This document shows, in pieces, positions 11,094 to 19,469 of a stretch of DNA of 64,000 nt (the first letter of the stretch is position 1; every line of letters starts with the position of its first letter). The notes below the pieces were generated by a model. It saw nothing but the letters and a program-made list of their open reading frames with translations. It did no database searches and was not told where the DNA came from. Made by a program: the position numbers and the translations under genes. The DNA comes from Enterobacter oligotrophicus (lineage in GTDB: Bacteria; Pseudomonadota; Gammaproteobacteria; Enterobacterales; Enterobacteriaceae): assembly GCF_009176645.1 (NCBI RefSeq), contig NZ_AP019007.1, forward strand, positions 930,001 to 994,000, given 5' to 3'.

Positions 11094-11989
11094 TGAGGTA
11101 TGTCGCCGTAATTCATGGCGCTCAGATCGTCAATCAGGCCGGGTCCGGCGGGCTGCCATCCCAGACGTTTTTGTGTCCAGGCTCCACTGGCGCGAAGATC
11201 CAGCTTTGCGAAAGCGGCAAACCAGCCAAAGTAGTCTCCGGCCTCTTCTTTTGACAAGGAGAGCGTCGGTAGCCCCATGCCAGCCGCAACGGTCTGCGCA
11301 ATCATTCTGGACGCGATAGCTTCCTCAGCAACGGCATGATAGCGTTCCCCGCGCGTCCCCTTTTCCAGCACGAGGCAATACAGCCGGGCCACGTCATTCA
11401 CATGAGCCGCTGACCAGCTATTCATCCCCTCTTCAATCCAGGCTGCGCTGCCTTTTTCGCGACAGAGCTGGATATAATAAGAGATCAGCCCCTGCCGACG
11501 CGTGTCATGAACCTGTGGCAGGCGCACCACGCGAACATCCACGCCTTTTTCGAGAGCCGCGTTTCCCGCCTGTTCAGAGGCAATACGCGGGTTAGGATGG
11601 TTGCGGTTAAAAATCGACTCCGTCGCAGGCTGCCCGTTTTCCGGATCGCCCATACCGGTCCCGGAGGTAATGATCAATGGCCGGTCAGACCCCGCAAGCG
11701 CAGAGCTTAGCGTGGCGATCACCCGGCTATCTTTTTCACAGTTAGCCACAAAGCGGCTGAAATCATGATCAAACGCGGTATGGATCACCGTATCTGCACG
11801 TTCCACAGCAGGCAAAAGGGTATCGGGTTCATCAATCGTACCGAGGTGGATCTCAATACCTGCCTCACGTAACCGTTCTGCACTTTCCTGCGATCGCGCA
11901 AGGCCAATCACCTGGTGCCCATTACGCTTAAGTTCTTCAGCAATACGTGAACCGATAAATCCCGTCGCTCCGGTTAAAAAAAGACGCAT
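11090..11989 (-). CDS. NAD(P)-dependent epimerase/dehydratase-like SDR
   Basis: A 299-residue extended short-chain dehydrogenase/epimerase with an N-terminal Rossmann motif ([15 protein letters not shown]). The family is often annotated as an atypical SDR or NAD-dependent epimerase; the substrate is unknown. I prefer the ATG at 11989 over the upstream one because GGAGGT lies six bases before it and the protein then begins directly with [10 protein letters not shown]. The expected catalytic YxxxK is not obvious, so it may act as a reductase or NAD(P)-binding regulator. It is divergent from an XRE/MmyB regulator, and such pairs are usually regulator and target. The pair interrupts the radD-rplY order of E. 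coli. Confidence 0.85.
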   Translation of the reverse strand: MRLFLTGATGFIGSRIAEELKRNGHQVIGLARSQESAERLREAGIEIHLGTIDEPDTLLPAVERADTVIHTAFDHDFSRFVANCEKDSRVIATLSSALAGSDRPLIITSGTGMGDPENGQPATESIFNRNHPNPRIASEQAGNAALEKGVDVRVVRLPQVHDTRRQGLISYYIQLCREKGSAAWIEEGMNSWSAAHVNDVARLYCLVLEKGTRGERYHAVAEEAIASRMIAQTVAAGMGLPTLSLSKEEAGDYFGWFAAFAKLDLRASGAWTQKRLGWQPAGPGLIDDLSAMNYGDIPH

Positions 11990-12087
11990 AACGTACCTCC
12001 TGATAAATGTCACAGGTACGTTAACGCTCTCTCCTGATACTATAAAAGTAGTGAGATTATCGTGGTATACGAATTAACAGGCTAACC

Positions 12088-12921
12088 ATGACTGATGAAA
12101 AGCATAATGCGCCCGGTGAATTTCTTAAGGCCTGCCGATTGCGCCTTGATCCTGCCTCTTTTGGTTTTTTAACCGGACGTCGCCGCACGCCAGGTTTACG
12201 TCGTGAAGAGGTCGCGCAACTGGCCAATATCAGCCCGACCTGGTACACATGGCTTGAACAGGGTCGCGGTGGTGCACCGTCGAAGGAGGTGCTTAATCGC
12301 ATCGCCTCAGGACTACGCTTAACCGCCCCTGAGCGGGAGCATCTCTTTATCCTTGCATTCGGACATCCTCCCGAAAATCATTTTCGTGGGCCAGATTCCA
12401 TTACGCCGCGTCTGCAGCGCGTACTGGACGCAATGCCGGATAGCCCTGCCATTATTAAGAATGTTGCATGGGATGTGATTGCCTGGAACCGTGCAGCCGC
12501 GGTGGTACTCACCGATTACGGTGCCCTGCCCCGCGAGAAACGCAATATTCTGCGACTGATGTTTAGCGACAGCCGGGCGCGATCTATCCAGAAAGAGTGG
12601 GAAAGCGTGGCAAGTGTAGTCGTTAACGCGTTTCGTGCCGATGTTGCCCGTGCGGGGAAATTTCACAACACAGAACAGCTTATCGAAGAACTTTCACTCG
12701 CCAGCCCGGAATTTGCCGCGTTGTGGAGCCGCAACGATGTCGCCGGACATGCGGAGGGGGTAAAACATCTTCGTCATCCGCAACTGGATGATATTGCGCT
12801 GGAGTTTTCAACCTTCATCATTGAGGGGCGACCAGATTTAACCATGATGGTTTTCAATCCGGCGGATGATGAGAGCCAGCAGCGTATCCGGCAGTGGCTT
12901 AACGCGCATCCGGCTGTCTAA
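12088..12921 (+). CDS. XRE-family regulator with MmyB-like ligand-binding domain
   Basis: A 277-residue transcription factor. Residues about 10-75 form a helix-turn-helix of the XRE type (RREEVAQLANISPTWYTWLE), and the remainder matches the MmyB-like ligand-binding domain (AWDVIAWNRAAAVVLTDYG; the terminal ALEFSTF segment). Proteins of this architecture typically control an adjacent oxidoreductase gene, here the divergent epimerase 98 bases away. The ligand is unknown. The Shine-Dalgarno is weak. The region between the two genes contains an imperfect dyad (ACTATAAAAGTAGT, near 12038-12051) that could be the operator. Confidence 0.88.
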   Translation: MTDEKHNAPGEFLKACRLRLDPASFGFLTGRRRTPGLRREEVAQLANISPTWYTWLEQGRGGAPSKEVLNRIASGLRLTAPEREHLFILAFGHPPENHFRGPDSITPRLQRVLDAMPDSPAIIKNVAWDVIAWNRAAAVVLTDYGALPREKRNILRLMFSDSRARSIQKEWESVASVVVNAFRADVARAGKFHNTEQLIEELSLASPEFAALWSRNDVAGHAEGVKHLRHPQLDDIALEFSTFIIEGRPDLTMMVFNPADDESQQRIRQWLNAHPAV

Positions 12922-12934
12922 CCATACGTTTTGA

Positions 12935-12963
12935 TTGCCCTGCGGGAGATTGGGGGCTATAAT
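12935..12963 (+). promoter_or_regulatory. Sigma-70 promoter of rplY
   Basis: A TATAAT hexamer at 12958-12963 is preceded, at 17 bases, by a weak -35 TTGCCC at 12935-12940. It lies just past the upstream regulator gene and about 85 bases before rplY, giving a leader of about 75-80 bases. Confidence 0.65.
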
Positions 12964-12969
12964 GCCGCC

Positions 12970-13048
12970 CGCTTTTGCATCCGCAAAGCAGAACACTCAC
13001 CTGCTGCTGGGTCGCCTGTAGTAGGGTTTTAAATACAGAGAGAAATCA
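12970..13048 (+). promoter_or_regulatory. L25 autoregulatory leader of rplY mRNA
   Basis: The leader folds into a first hairpin (GCTTTTGC at 12971-12978 with GCAAAGC at 12983-12989) and a second stem (13000-13010 with 13015-13025, loop GTCG). rplY is known to be autogenously repressed by L25 through its 5' leader in E. coli and relatives. The two-hairpin arrangement followed by an AU-rich ribosome-binding region with only a weak GAGAG is consistent with that. The structure is my own reading by eye; the regulation is from family knowledge. Confidence 0.7.
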
Positions 13049-13333
13049 ATGTTCACTATCGAAGCAGAAGTACGTAACGTGCAGGGTAAGGGTGCGAGCC
13101 GCCGCCTGCGTAACGCTAACAAGTTCCCGGCTATCGTTTACGGTGGCGAAGCTGCTCCAGTTGCTATCGAACTGGATCACGACAAAGTGTGGAACATGCA
13201 GAACAAAGCTGAATTCTACAGCGAAGTTCTGACCATCGTTGTTGGCGGTAAAGAAGAAAAAGTGAAAGTTCAGGCTGTTCAGCGTCACGCGTTCAAGCCA
13301 AAACTGACTCACATCGACTTCGTTCGCGCGTAA
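13049..13333 (+). CDS. rplY: 50S ribosomal protein L25
   Basis: A 94-residue 5S-rRNA-binding ribosomal protein of the short (non-CTC) L25 form, beginning [20 protein letters not shown] and ending THIDFVRA. Length equals E. coli L25. It is monocistronic, with its own promoter and leader upstream and a strong terminator 17 bases downstream. Codon use is highly biased (AAC, CGT, GTT), as expected for an abundant protein. Confidence 0.98.
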   Translation: MFTIEAEVRNVQGKGASRRLRNANKFPAIVYGGEAAPVAIELDHDKVWNMQNKAEFYSEVLTIVVGGKEEKVKVQAVQRHAFKPKLTHIDFVRA

Positions 13334-13350
13334 TCGCAAACCTGTCGAGA

Positions 13351-13377
13351 AAAACCCCGCTTCTGCGGGGTTTTTTT
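13351..13377 (+). terminator. Bidirectional terminator between rplY and yejK
   Basis: AAAACCCCGCTTCTGCGGGGTTTTTTT forms a 6-bp GC stem with A and T tracts on both sides, so it can end rplY on the plus strand and yejK on the minus strand. Confidence 0.92.
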
Positions 13378-13384
13378 ATGGCAG

Positions 13385-14392
13385 TTATTTCCCGCCAGAG
13401 GTACGACGCTGCAGCTGATCGCGCAGGTTTGGCGGCGTGCCTTTAATGGTCAGCGTGTCGGTGGCCGGGTCCCAGAAAATACGTTCCCCCAGCAGCATGG
13501 CATCAAAGTTAATCGTTAACCCGCCGCCGCTACCGGCGAATTTGGTGAGCTGGCGCAGCGTACTGCGATCCGCCGGGAAGCTCTCTTCAAGCTCATAGCC
13601 TTTCTCTGCGGTGAATTCCTGGAAGCTGACTTCGCTGACGCCCGCCAGCTCTTTTGACAGCGACTCCAGCTCAATTTCCTCACCGGCCTGCAATTGCTCG
13701 TTGCAGTAGCTGTAAACCTGCTGACGCACGGTCTGGCGTTCAGATTTATCAAGCTGCGCTTCTGCCGTGAAGTCGTCGACCGCCTGCAGCAAACCTTTGT
13801 TCTGCGCTTTAGCGTTCAGCCCTTCACTGGCACCGAGGAAGTCCATAAAGAAATCGGCCACTTTGCGCCCCACGCGACCTTTCAGGAAGGTCAGGTAGCG
13901 GGTTGATTCCGGATTGGTTTCCCACTCGGTCAAATCAATACGCGCCACGATATCCGCATGGTTAATATCCAGATAGTGCGTGGAGCTGATATCCAGCTGT
14001 TCGTTTACGCGCATGCTGCTTAAGTTGTTCAGCACGGTGACCAGCAAATACTCTACCGCCAGGTAGCGATAGTGGCAGAACAGGACAACACCGCCATCGG
14101 CAAACGGATATTTCGCCAGCTCGTCGCGCAGACGCCCGGTGGCGGCACGGCTGAATGCCAGGAAATCCTCTTCGCCCTGACGCTGCAGGCGCAGGCTGGC
14201 TGCCAGCTCGCTCTCTTCACTGAACAGGCCATAGGCTTTATTTTTCGCGCTGTAGACGCGGTGCAGCTCTGCCATCATCTCAACAACGGTAGGCGTTGGT
14301 TCCAGTAACGAATCGCGCAGCACCACTTCAAGGGTTTGCTCATCACGCTTGATAAGCTGGTGCAAGGCAATCTGGTTGATTTCCAGACTCAT
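13385..14392 (-). CDS. yejK: Nucleoid-associated protein YejK
   Basis: A 335-residue member of the NdpA/YejK family (E. coli protein 335 residues), found associated with the nucleoid and interacting with topoisomerase IV and gyrase in biochemical work. It begins [18 protein letters not shown] and has the conserved central segment [18 protein letters not shown] and [19 protein letters not shown]. There are no membrane segments. A GGAGAG Shine-Dalgarno lies upstream. It is divergent from yejL across a 134-base gap and shares its terminator with rplY. Confidence 0.96.
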   Translation of the reverse strand: MSLEINQIALHQLIKRDEQTLEVVLRDSLLEPTPTVVEMMAELHRVYSAKNKAYGLFSEESELAASLRLQRQGEEDFLAFSRAATGRLRDELAKYPFADGGVVLFCHYRYLAVEYLLVTVLNNLSSMRVNEQLDISSTHYLDINHADIVARIDLTEWETNPESTRYLTFLKGRVGRKVADFFMDFLGASEGLNAKAQNKGLLQAVDDFTAEAQLDKSERQTVRQQVYSYCNEQLQAGEEIELESLSKELAGVSEVSFQEFTAEKGYELEESFPADRSTLRQLTKFAGSGGGLTINFDAMLLGERIFWDPATDTLTIKGTPPNLRDQLQRRTSGGK

Positions 14393-14526
14393 GATAAACT
14401 CTCCTTTTAGACCGGGCGGTATTCAACCACCACCAACGCATGTGTGCAACAAGAGATAAAAAAGGGGAAAAAAAGCTGTTGCTACGGTAATATGTTGCCC
14501 TTTCATCAACAAACTGATTTTGATTT

Positions 14527-14754
14527 ATGCCACAACATTCCCGCTACAGTGACGAACACGTTGAACAATTGCTCGGTGAGCTGGTCAACGTACTGGAAAA
14601 ACATAAAACGCCGACCGATCTCTCCCTGATGGTTCTGGGAAATATGGTCACCAACCTTATCAATACCAGCGTTGCTCCGGCTCAGCGTCAGGCGATTGCC
14701 AAATCTTTCGCCCAGGCTCTGCAGTCCTCTGTGAGTGACGACCAGGCCCATTAA
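14527..14754 (+). CDS. yejL: YejL/UPF0352 small protein
   Basis: A 75-residue acid- and amide-rich helical protein of the DUF1414 (UPF0352) family, matching E. coli YejL in length and sequence ([35 protein letters not shown]). The biochemical role is unknown. It lies 19 bases upstream of yejM in the same direction and is probably co-transcribed with it. There is no signal peptide or membrane segment. Confidence 0.93.
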   Translation: MPQHSRYSDEHVEQLLGELVNVLEKHKTPTDLSLMVLGNMVTNLINTSVAPAQRQAIAKSFAQALQSSVSDDQAH

Positions 14755-14773
14755 GGGAAACGAATAACAGTTT

Positions 14774-16534
14774 ATGGTGACAAATCGTCAGCGCTACCGC
14801 GAAAAAGTCTCCCAGATGGTCAGCTGGGGGCACTGGTTTGCCCTGTTCAACATTCTGTTGGCGATGGTGATTGGCTGCCGTTATCTGTTTGTGGCGGACT
14901 GGCCTACCACGTTAACCGGGCGTATTTACTCCTGGATGAGCGTTGTCGGTCACTTTAGTTTTCTGGTATTTGCCACCTATCTGCTGATTCTGTTCCCCTT
15001 GACGTTTATCGTCATGTCGCAGCGTTTAATGCGGTTCCTGTCGGCGATCCTCGCGACAGCCGGTATGACGCTGCTGCTTATCGACAGCGAAGTCTTTACC
15101 CGATTCCACCTGCACCTTAACCCTATCGTCTGGGAACTGGTGATTAACCCGGATCAAAACGAGACCGCGCGGGACTGGCAACTGATGTTTATCAGCGTCC
15201 CGGTGATCCTGTTGATTGAGATGCTGTTTGCTACGTGGAGCTGGCAAAAGCTCCGCAGCCTGACCCGACGCCGCCATTACGCGAAGCCTGTCGCAGCGCT
15301 CTTTTTCATTTCATTTATTGGTTCGCACCTGATGTACATCTGGGCAGATGCGAACTTCTATCGCCCAATTACCATGCAGCGCGCCAACCTGCCGCTCTCA
15401 TACCCTATGACGGCACGCCGTTTCCTTGAGAAACACGGCCTGCTGGATGCTCAGGAATATCAGCGTCGTCTGGTCGAGCAAGGGAATCCGGAAGCCGTCA
15501 GCGTACAGTATCCGCTCAGCGAGTTGCGCTATCGTGATATGGGTCGCGGGCAGAACGTCCTGCTTATCACCGTTGATGGCCTTAACTATTCGCGCTACGA
15601 AAAACAGATGCCTGCGCTGGCCGAATTTGGCGAGAATAATGTCACCTTTACTCAGCATATGAGCTCCGGTAACGCTACCGATGCGGGTATTTTCGGTCTG
15701 TTTTATGGGATCTCGTCGGGCTATATGGACGGCGTTCTGTCTGCACGTATTCCTGCGGCGCTGATAACCGGGCTGAACCAGCAGGGATATCAGTTAGGTC
15801 TGTTCGCGTCAGACGGCTTCAATAGTTCGTTGTATCGTCAGGCATTGTTGTCTGATTTCTCATTGCCTGCGGCGCAGAGCCAGTCCGATGCGCAAACCGC
15901 GAACCAGTGGATTAACTGGCTGCAGCGCTACGCCCAGGAAGATAACCGCTGGTTCTCCTGGGTTGCCTTTAATGGCACAACGCTTGATGACAGTAATCAG
16001 AAAGGCTTTACGCGCCGCTACTCCCGCGCTGCGGGTGATGTCGATGCGCAGATTGCGCGCGTGCTCACTGCCTTGCGCGCATCCGGTAAGCTGGAGAATA
16101 CCGTGGTGATTATCACTGCGGGTCACGGCGTACCGTTAGGTGATGAGGCGAAGAACATGGACTGGTCGCGTCCAAATCTGCATGTGCCGCTGGTTATTCA
16201 CTGGCCGGGAACGCCTGCGCAGCGCATTAATATGCTCACCGACCATAAAGATGTTATGACCACGCTGATGCAACGTCTGCTGCACGTGAGCACACCGGCG
16301 AACGAATACTCGCAGGGACAGGATCTGTTTAGTGCGACGCGTCGTCATAACTGGGTGACGGCTGCCGGGGGTAACACGCTGGCGGTGACCACGCCGGAGC
16401 TGACGCTGGTGTTGAACAGCAACGGGAACTATCAGACCTATAATCTGCAGGGCGAGAAGCTGAAAGATCAGAAACCGCAATTAAGCCTGCTCCTTCAGGT
16501 TCTGACGGATGAGAAGCGGTTTATCGCTAACTGA
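14774..16534 (+). CDS. lapC: LPS-sensing inner-membrane protein LapC/PbgA (YejM)
   Basis: A 586-residue essential envelope protein. It has five N-terminal membrane segments (within residues about 20-190), a linker, and a large periplasmic sulfatase/alkaline-phosphatase-like domain (ITVDGLNYSRYEKQMPAL, SSGNATDAGIFGLFYG, DEAKNMDWSRPNLHVPLVIH). In E. coli it senses periplasmic LPS and restrains LapB-FtsH degradation of LpxC, thereby setting LPS synthesis. A synonym is yejM/pbgA. It is followed by an inverted repeat (CTAACTG...CAGTTAG, 16528-16554) and then tRNA-Pro. Confidence 0.96.
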   Translation: MVTNRQRYREKVSQMVSWGHWFALFNILLAMVIGCRYLFVADWPTTLTGRIYSWMSVVGHFSFLVFATYLLILFPLTFIVMSQRLMRFLSAILATAGMTLLLIDSEVFTRFHLHLNPIVWELVINPDQNETARDWQLMFISVPVILLIEMLFATWSWQKLRSLTRRRHYAKPVAALFFISFIGSHLMYIWADANFYRPITMQRANLPLSYPMTARRFLEKHGLLDAQEYQRRLVEQGNPEAVSVQYPLSELRYRDMGRGQNVLLITVDGLNYSRYEKQMPALAEFGENNVTFTQHMSSGNATDAGIFGLFYGISSGYMDGVLSARIPAALITGLNQQGYQLGLFASDGFNSSLYRQALLSDFSLPAAQSQSDAQTANQWINWLQRYAQEDNRWFSWVAFNGTTLDDSNQKGFTRRYSRAAGDVDAQIARVLTALRASGKLENTVVIITAGHGVPLGDEAKNMDWSRPNLHVPLVIHWPGTPAQRINMLTDHKDVMTTLMQRLLHVSTPANEYSQGQDLFSATRRHNWVTAAGGNTLAVTTPELTLVLNSNGNYQTYNLQGEKLKDQKPQLSLLLQVLTDEKRFIAN

Positions 16535-16566
16535 TTAATTATAAACCAGTTAGCGTCGGCTTCCCC

Positions 16567-16594
16567 TTGCATTCAGCAAGGAAACGGGTAGTAT
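16567..16594 (+). promoter_or_regulatory. Candidate tRNA-Pro promoter
   Basis: TTGCAT (16567-16572) and TAGTAT (16589-16594) are spaced by 16 bases, placing a start about 5-7 bases before the mature tRNA. The -10 lies correctly for a short tRNA leader. Confidence 0.5.
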
Positions 16595-16607
16595 TCCTTT
16601 TATGCGT

Positions 16608-16684
16608 CGGCACGTAGCGCAGCCTGGTAGCGCACCGTCATGGGGTGTCGGGGGTCGGAGGTTCAAATCCTCTCGTGCCGACCA
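16608..16684 (+). tRNA. proL: tRNA-Pro(GGG)
   Basis: A 77-nucleotide cloverleaf begins with CGGCACG and ends with CGTGCCG followed by encoded ACCA. The anticodon GGG is at 16642-16644, and the T-loop GGTTCAAATCC is intact. The sequence is essentially identical to E. coli proL and occupies the same place downstream of yejM. The minus-strand reading frame across it is not a gene. Confidence 0.98.
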
Positions 16685-16694
16685 AAAACACATT

Positions 16695-16726
16695 AAAAAC
16701 CAGCCTGTTAGGGCTGGTTTTTTTTT
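16695..16726 (+). terminator. Terminator of tRNA-Pro
   Basis: AAAACCAGCC-TGTTAG-GGCTGG is followed by nine T residues, a standard strong terminator 10 bases after the tRNA. A nearly identical copy lies at 21550-21582, 4.86 kb downstream (see findings). The rest of the gap up to 16900 shows no gene. Confidence 0.92.
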
Positions 16727-16902
16727 ATCCTTATGAATCGCTACCGCTTTGGACGTCATCCTCCCTGCGCTTTCCCGCTCCGCGCCAGATATAGGGCTTT
16801 CCGATAACGATATACATCGGTTAGAGGCCGCCAGCGCTTTACTACCACCCTATGCATTCGTTCTCTGAAATATTTTATTACATATTTAACATCCCCGTTC
16901 GC

Positions 16903-16936
16903 TTTACATTGACACTAGTGTCAATCTTGTAGATTA
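16903..16936 (+). promoter_or_regulatory. MerR-type promoter/operator of the merR-SDR operon
   Basis: A perfect 16-base palindrome, TTGACACTAGTGTCAA (16909-16924), sits 35 bases before the MerR start and overlaps the promoter. Possible elements are TTTACA or TTGACA as -35 and TAGATT (16930-16935) as -10. MerR regulators bind such dyads between -35 and -10, so this is the likely autoregulatory operator. The exact -35 is unresolved because neither spacing is standard. Confidence 0.7.
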
Positions 16937-16958
16937 CCACTACAGCGAGGAGAAGAGT

Positions 16959-17306
16959 ATGCGACCATCCGATCTGGCAAAACTCACCGGAGTAAGCAAC
17001 AGAGTTCTGCGTCATTATGAATCGAAAGGGCTCATCCGTTCACGGCGACTAGATAATGGATATCGTGATTATGATCCGAAGGAAGCGGAAAAAGTGAAGT
17101 GGGTAATCTCGTTAATTAAATGTGGATTCAGTACCAGGCAGATAGCTGAGCTGGAAAAGTTCTCTCAGATCAGCGATATGGACGATGACCGTTTTATTAT
17201 GTGCCTGGAACAGCACCGGAATAAGCTACAAGCACTGGATACGCTGATTGAGTTACTCAACGAACGTCGAAACGCACTCGCTGCACGGATACATTCCTAC
17301 GAATGA
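16959..17306 (+). CDS. MerR-family transcriptional regulator
   Basis: A 115-residue regulator with an N-terminal winged helix-turn-helix (MRPSDLAKLTGVSNRVLRHY) and a dimerisation helix (residues about 75-113, LEQHRNKLQALDTLIELLNE). The C-terminus is too short for a large ligand domain and has no metal-binding cysteine pair at the end, so it is more like the stress-type or AdhR-like small MerR proteins. A GAGGAG Shine-Dalgarno precedes it. It lies 29 bases before the SDR gene in the same direction, which is probably its target. The gene is AT-richer than the flanking core genes. Confidence 0.9.
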   Translation: MRPSDLAKLTGVSNRVLRHYESKGLIRSRRLDNGYRDYDPKEAEKVKWVISLIKCGFSTRQIAELEKFSQISDMDDDRFIMCLEQHRNKLQALDTLIELLNERRNALAARIHSYE

Positions 17307-17335
17307 TGAATATTTTTATCGGAAAGAGATGAAGT

Positions 17336-18088
17336 ATGAAACGTTTAGAAAATAAGGTTGCCTTAATTACCGGAGGCAGCAGCGGCATCGGGCTGGCAAC
17401 AGCAAAAAGATTTATTAATGAAGGTGCCAAAGTCATCATTACCGGAAGAGATGAAAATACGCTGAACCAGGCCATGCGTGAGCTGGGGGATAAGAATGCC
17501 ATTGCAATACAATCAGATATTAGTGATTTAAATAATCAAGAGGCTGTTTTTTCAACCATCGAAAAACGCTTCGGTAAACTGGATATTGTCTTTGCCAATG
17601 CAGGGATTATCTTGCTTTCTGATTTTCAGGACTCGACCGAAAGCGACTTTGATAACCAGTTTAATATTAATGTGAAAGGAACTTTTTTTACCGTACAAAG
17701 GGCTCTACCGCTGATGCCACAAGGCGGGTCGATTATATTGACCTCATCTATTGCTCACTACAAGGGCCTTGACGGACACAATATCTATGCAGCGACAAAA
17801 GCTGCGTTACGTTCTTTCGCACGAAGCTGGACAGCGGATCTTAAAAACCGAAGTATCCGTGTTAACTGCATAAGCCCTGGCCCCATCGCCACGCCAATCA
17901 TCAGCAAAATGGGCATTTCCGAGGCAGACCGTGAATTGTTTAATACGAACGTTGCGAGCCATATACCTGCCGGGCGGTTTGGCAAACCAGAAGAAGTTGC
18001 TGCCGCTGCGCTTTTCCTTGCCTCAGATGAAAGCCGTTTTATATCGGGAATTGACCTCTGTGTGGATGGCGGGATGGGGCAGATTTAA
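17336..18088 (+). CDS. Short-chain dehydrogenase/reductase (classical SDR)
   Basis: A 250-residue classical SDR. The cofactor motif TGGSSGIGLA (residues 12-21), NAG (FANAGI), catalytic Ser in SIILTSSIAHY, catalytic YAATK (Tyr about 151, Lys about 155) and the PG motif (CISPGPIATP) are all present. It reduces or oxidises an unidentified carbonyl or alcohol using NAD(P)H in the cytoplasm. The gene follows the MerR regulator in a probable two-gene operon. Substrate assignment is not possible from sequence; many close relatives are named only SDR family oxidoreductase. Confidence 0.92.
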   Translation: MKRLENKVALITGGSSGIGLATAKRFINEGAKVIITGRDENTLNQAMRELGDKNAIAIQSDISDLNNQEAVFSTIEKRFGKLDIVFANAGIILLSDFQDSTESDFDNQFNINVKGTFFTVQRALPLMPQGGSIILTSSIAHYKGLDGHNIYAATKAALRSFARSWTADLKNRSIRVNCISPGPIATPIISKMGISEADRELFNTNVASHIPAGRFGKPEEVAAAALFLASDESRFISGIDLCVDGGMGQI

Positions 18089-18217
18089 CCGGGATCAAAA
18101 ATAATATCAAATATGATTAAAAGACATCAATTTTGATGAAGTTCTTTTTTCTGATTATCTCTATATTTATTGCCATGAAGGGCCCATCACTATCCAGTGT
18201 TTATTAAAGGTATTTAT

Positions 18218-19423
18218 ATGAATAAACGTATTATTATTGCCGGTGCAGGTTTTGCAGGTATGTGGGCGGCCATCTCCGCGGCCAGACTTATACACTTAAA
18301 CAATGCTGACAATCAGGTTGATATATTTCTTGTCTCGCCTGAACCAAAGTTAACCATACGTCCAAGGCTTTATGAGGCCGTTCTTGAAAAGATGGACCCG
18401 TCGATTCTTGACGTGCTTAAGGCGGCGAATGTGAAATATATTCGTGGACGGGTTATTGATATTGATACACAAAATAAAACGATTACCGTCCAAAAGCCAG
18501 ATGAAGAGACCCGAGTTAATTTTGACAGTTTTGTGCTGGCTGCGGGAAGTCAGGTCTTTCATCCAGAATTGAAAGGGTTGAAAGAGTATAGTTTTGATGT
18601 CAATTCGCTGGAAAAAGCCCGCGAACTTGATGCGCATTTACAGTCGCTGGCAGCAGAACCTGATTCGCAGGCGCGGAATACCGTCGTGGTTGCAGGAGGA
18701 GGCTTAACGGGTCTGGAAACCGTAACAGAGATGCCGGAACGTTTGAATACACTGTTTGGCGCGGAAAGTCAGCCGCAGGTCATCATCGTTGATAATGCGC
18801 CCAAAATTGGGCAGGCAATGGGAGAGGATGCCTGTGAGATTATCAATCAGGCACTGGCCAGCAGCGGAATTGCAGTACGCACAGGCGTAAGAGTGTCATC
18901 CATCGAGGCGAATGGCGTCACGCTATCGAACGGTGAGTTTATTCCCAGTAAAACGGTCATCTGGACCGCCGGAATGCGTGCCAGTCCATTAACCCGGTTT
19001 ATTCCTGGTGAACACGATTCGCTGGGACGCGTGATCGGCGATTCTTTTTTACGCGCCCCAGAAGCCCACGGTATCTTTGTTACCGGAGACACGGTGAAGG
19101 TGCCTACTGATAATGATGGCAATTACAATGTAATGTCCTGTCAACATGCCATGAGCCTGGGGCGCGTGGCTGGACACAACGCGGCGGCTGAACTGCTGGA
19201 GTTGCCATTGCATCCCTACAGCCAGCCTAAATACGTTACCTGCCTCGATCTTGGCAAATGGGGAGCCGTTTATACTGAAGGCTGGGATCATCAGGTGATG
19301 TATCAGGGCGAGGAGGCTAAAAAAATTAAGCAGGAAATTAATACCCTGTGGATTTATCCCCCTGAGCCCGATCGGGAGAAAATGTTCTCTGTCGCCAATC
19401 CCGATTATATTATTGTGCCGTAA
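18218..19423 (+). CDS. FAD-dependent pyridine nucleotide-disulfide-type oxidoreductase, NDH-2-like
   Basis: A 401-residue flavoprotein with two dinucleotide-binding folds: IIIAGAGFAGMWAA at the N-terminus (FAD) and VVVAGGGLTGLETV near residue 165 (NAD(P)H). GIFVTGD near residue 290 is the second FAD motif. The order resembles type II NADH dehydrogenases and related quinone reductases. There is no obvious C-terminal membrane anchor, so it may be soluble or peripheral. The ATG at 18218 is chosen because an AAAGG site lies just upstream and the Rossmann motif follows at once. Its promoter lies in the 129-base gap after the SDR gene. Electron acceptor unknown. Confidence 0.9.
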   Translation: MNKRIIIAGAGFAGMWAAISAARLIHLNNADNQVDIFLVSPEPKLTIRPRLYEAVLEKMDPSILDVLKAANVKYIRGRVIDIDTQNKTITVQKPDEETRVNFDSFVLAAGSQVFHPELKGLKEYSFDVNSLEKARELDAHLQSLAAEPDSQARNTVVVAGGGLTGLETVTEMPERLNTLFGAESQPQVIIVDNAPKIGQAMGEDACEIINQALASSGIAVRTGVRVSSIEANGVTLSNGEFIPSKTVIWTAGMRASPLTRFIPGEHDSLGRVIGDSFLRAPEAHGIFVTGDTVKVPTDNDGNYNVMSCQHAMSLGRVAGHNAAAELLELPLHPYSQPKYVTCLDLGKWGAVYTEGWDHQVMYQGEEAKKIKQEINTLWIYPPEPDREKMFSVANPDYIIVP

Positions 19424-19469
19424 ATTACAACGTCCTCGATGCACTGCATTGAGGTTATTTTCCTGGACT

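Noticed and set aside
16550..16759. Minus-strand frame of 69 codons over tRNA-Pro
   Set aside because: It runs through the tRNA gene and its terminator; a common false gene call at tRNAs.
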